A DNA stretch of 64,000 nt, taken from NCBI RefSeq assembly GCF_000024005.1, contig NC_013132.1:1636001-1700000 (forward strand), read 5' to 3'. This DNA is from Chitinophaga pinensis DSM 2588 (GTDB taxonomy: Bacteria; Bacteroidota; Bacteroidia; Chitinophagales; Chitinophagaceae). The notes beneath the pieces are model-generated. The model worked only from the letters and a program-made list of their open reading frames with translations. It was not told the DNA's origin and did not search any database. Numbering within the stretch: the first letter of the stretch is position 1; every line of letters begins with the position of its first letter. The position numbers and the translations under genes were made by a program. Shown here piece after piece: positions 62,972 through 64,000 of the stretch.

Positions 62972-63724
62972 ATGAGATACTTTATAGAGGTAGCATACAA
63001 GGGTACCAGCTTTGGTGGTTTTCAGATTCAGGATAATGTGGAGACGGTGCAGTCGGTTATTGATCATGCTATCAGTACATTAATGAGAGGAGCTATAGTA
63101 ACGACAGGTTCCAGTCGTACAGATGCGGGTGTACATGCAAGGCAGAACTTCCTGCATTTTGATATGGAGCAGCCATTGCATCCGCAGTTTCTCTATAAGG
63201 TGAATGCGATATTGCCACCGGATGTGGTGATGCGTAATATATACCGTGTAGCGGATGACGCGCATTCGAGGTTTGCGGCATTGAGTCGCTCTTATGAGTA
63301 TACCTTATATATGGAGAAGGATCCGTTTATGAGGGACAGGGGTTATTTCTTCCCGTATACGTTGCATCCGGAGCTGTTGCATGAAGCGGCTAGTGTGTTG
63401 AGAGAGTACGAGAACTTCATGACGTTTTCCAAGCGGAATACACAGGTGAAGACATACAACTGTAATATCATGTCGTCGGAGTGGGAAGTGGGAGAGGACC
63501 GTATCGTATATAGAGTGACGGCGAATCGTTTTTTAAGAGGTATGGTGAGGGGAATGGTAGGTACGATGTTGAGAGTAGGGCGGGGGAAGCTGACGATGGA
63601 TGGTTTCAGAGAGGCGATAGAAAGCCGTAATTGTGTGAATGCTGATTTCGCGGTACCGCCGCAGGGATTGTTTTTGATGAAGGTAGCTTATCCGGAGGGG
63701 ATGTTAGCGGACAAGGTGCAATAA
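62972..63724 (+). CDS. truA: tRNA pseudouridine synthase A
   Basis: A 250-residue enzyme that makes pseudouridine at positions 38-40 of the tRNA anticodon arm. The catalytic Asp51 is in SSRTDAGVHARQN; also seen are VNAILPPDVV, SRFAALSRSYEYTLY and the late FLRGMVRGMVGTML. The N-terminus MRYFIEVAYKGTSFGGFQIQ is typical. A TACCTTCG element at 62946-62953 may be its -7 region (one base from consensus). Confidence 0.96.
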   Translation: MRYFIEVAYKGTSFGGFQIQDNVETVQSVIDHAISTLMRGAIVTTGSSRTDAGVHARQNFLHFDMEQPLHPQFLYKVNAILPPDVVMRNIYRVADDAHSRFAALSRSYEYTLYMEKDPFMRDRGYFFPYTLHPELLHEAASVLREYENFMTFSKRNTQVKTYNCNIMSSEWEVGEDRIVYRVTANRFLRGMVRGMVGTMLRVGRGKLTMDGFREAIESRNCVNADFAVPPQGLFLMKVAYPEGMLADKVQ

Positions 63725-63794
63725 AAAATATTGCACCTAATCAATTGATAATTATATAATTAATATAATCGTCACAGTTGTCTTTTAAAAAAGA

Positions 63795-63825
63795 TTTGGT
63801 AGAGAACAGAAAACTCCTACCTTTG
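63795..63825 (+). promoter_or_regulatory. Strong promoter, probably P1 of an rRNA operon
   Basis: TTTG (63795-63798), 19 bases, TACCTTTG (63818-63825): an exact Bacteroidota promoter. The upstream AAAAAAGATTTGGTAGA (63787-63803) recurs at 63975-63991, so a second promoter follows just at the right edge. Confidence 0.75.
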
Positions 63826-64000
63826 CATCCCGTTTCGATAGAACGAGACGCGGAAAAAGCTCTTCTCAAGTACTGAATTTCTCTCTTTTCTGAATAGATA
63901 CCGATCGCCCAAAGTGGCGATGGTGTTGAGTTTTAAAGAATCGTTGCTAAAACGATTGCTAAAAATAAATTTTCAAAAAAGATTTGGTAGAAATGAAAAA
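63826..64000 (+). other. Structured leader, probably of an rRNA operon
   Basis: After the promoter come a hairpin (CGTTTCG/CGAGACG, 63831-63850), a second (ATCGCC/GGCGAT, 63904-63921) and a third (AATCG/CGATT near 63940-63957), with no open frame. At 63975-63991 the -33 block of the first promoter is repeated. The layout is typical of leaders before 16S rRNA in this phylum. The RNA itself lies outside the window, so its identity is inferred. Confidence 0.55.

Noticed and set aside
1..64000. CRISPR array or cas genes
   Set aside because: No set of regularly spaced direct repeats and no Cas-like protein was seen anywhere in the window.

Overview
The window reads as chromosome of a member of the Bacteroidota, most likely Chitinophagaceae and close to Chitinophaga. 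Signs are the TAnnTTTG type -7 promoter elements, the near absence of Shine-Dalgarno sequences, a FecR/ECF sigma pair, a two-gene RHS locus with a DUF6443-type second protein, DUF3667 and DUF4476 proteins, a LytS-type propeller histidine kinase, and Crp/Fnr, AraC and Rrf2 regulators each next to one or two likely targets. This placement is inference from gene content; no 16S sequence lies inside the window.

Layout. 1-6.9 kb: CLC-type anion transporter, dienelactone hydrolase lipoprotein, PAS histidine kinase facing a single-domain receiver, a DUF5995-like protein, a GH16-like lipoprotein and an Rrf2 regulator. 6.9-13.3 kb: NDH-2-like oxidoreductase, small and membrane hypotheticals, a Crp/Fnr regulator divergent from a DJ-1/PfpI protein with a perfect CRP-type palindrome between them, and a sterol desaturase family protein. 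13.4-19.3 kb: small lipoprotein, SUKH protein, aldo/keto reductase with AraC regulator, a second Crp/Fnr regulator facing a decayed small membrane gene that shares its promoter architecture, and a DUF3667 protein. 19.3-29.7 kb is an AT-rich accessory block: a complete IS3-family element (12-bp inverted repeats, 4-bp target duplication), two large RHS genes, a 40-residue single-membrane-span gene 4 bp behind them, a 68-bp near-perfect palindrome and tRNA-Glu.

29.8 kb to the end is mostly core: gap-pgk, a dicarboxylate/amino-acid symporter with a propeller histidine kinase, lemA-TPM-TPM, a receiver protein, a FecR gene with a shortened ECF sigma gene, M20 dipeptidase, S4 protein, lysA, a GAF protein, a secreted phosphoesterase fused to an outer-membrane barrel behind an SdiA-regulated-like lipoprotein, an HD/Pycsar-effector-like membrane protein joined to ppk1, thioredoxin-like and DUF4442 proteins, a beta-CASP nuclease, an M1 aminopeptidase, a biotin carrier protein, a DUF4476 protein and truA. 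The last 200 bases carry a promoter and leader typical of a Bacteroidota rRNA operon, so 16S rRNA probably starts just past the right edge.

The best candidates for something new are the RHS pair with its tiny membrane partner, the HD/PycTM-like fusion next to ppk1, and the two Crp/Fnr circuits whose operators can be read directly. No CRISPR array was seen.
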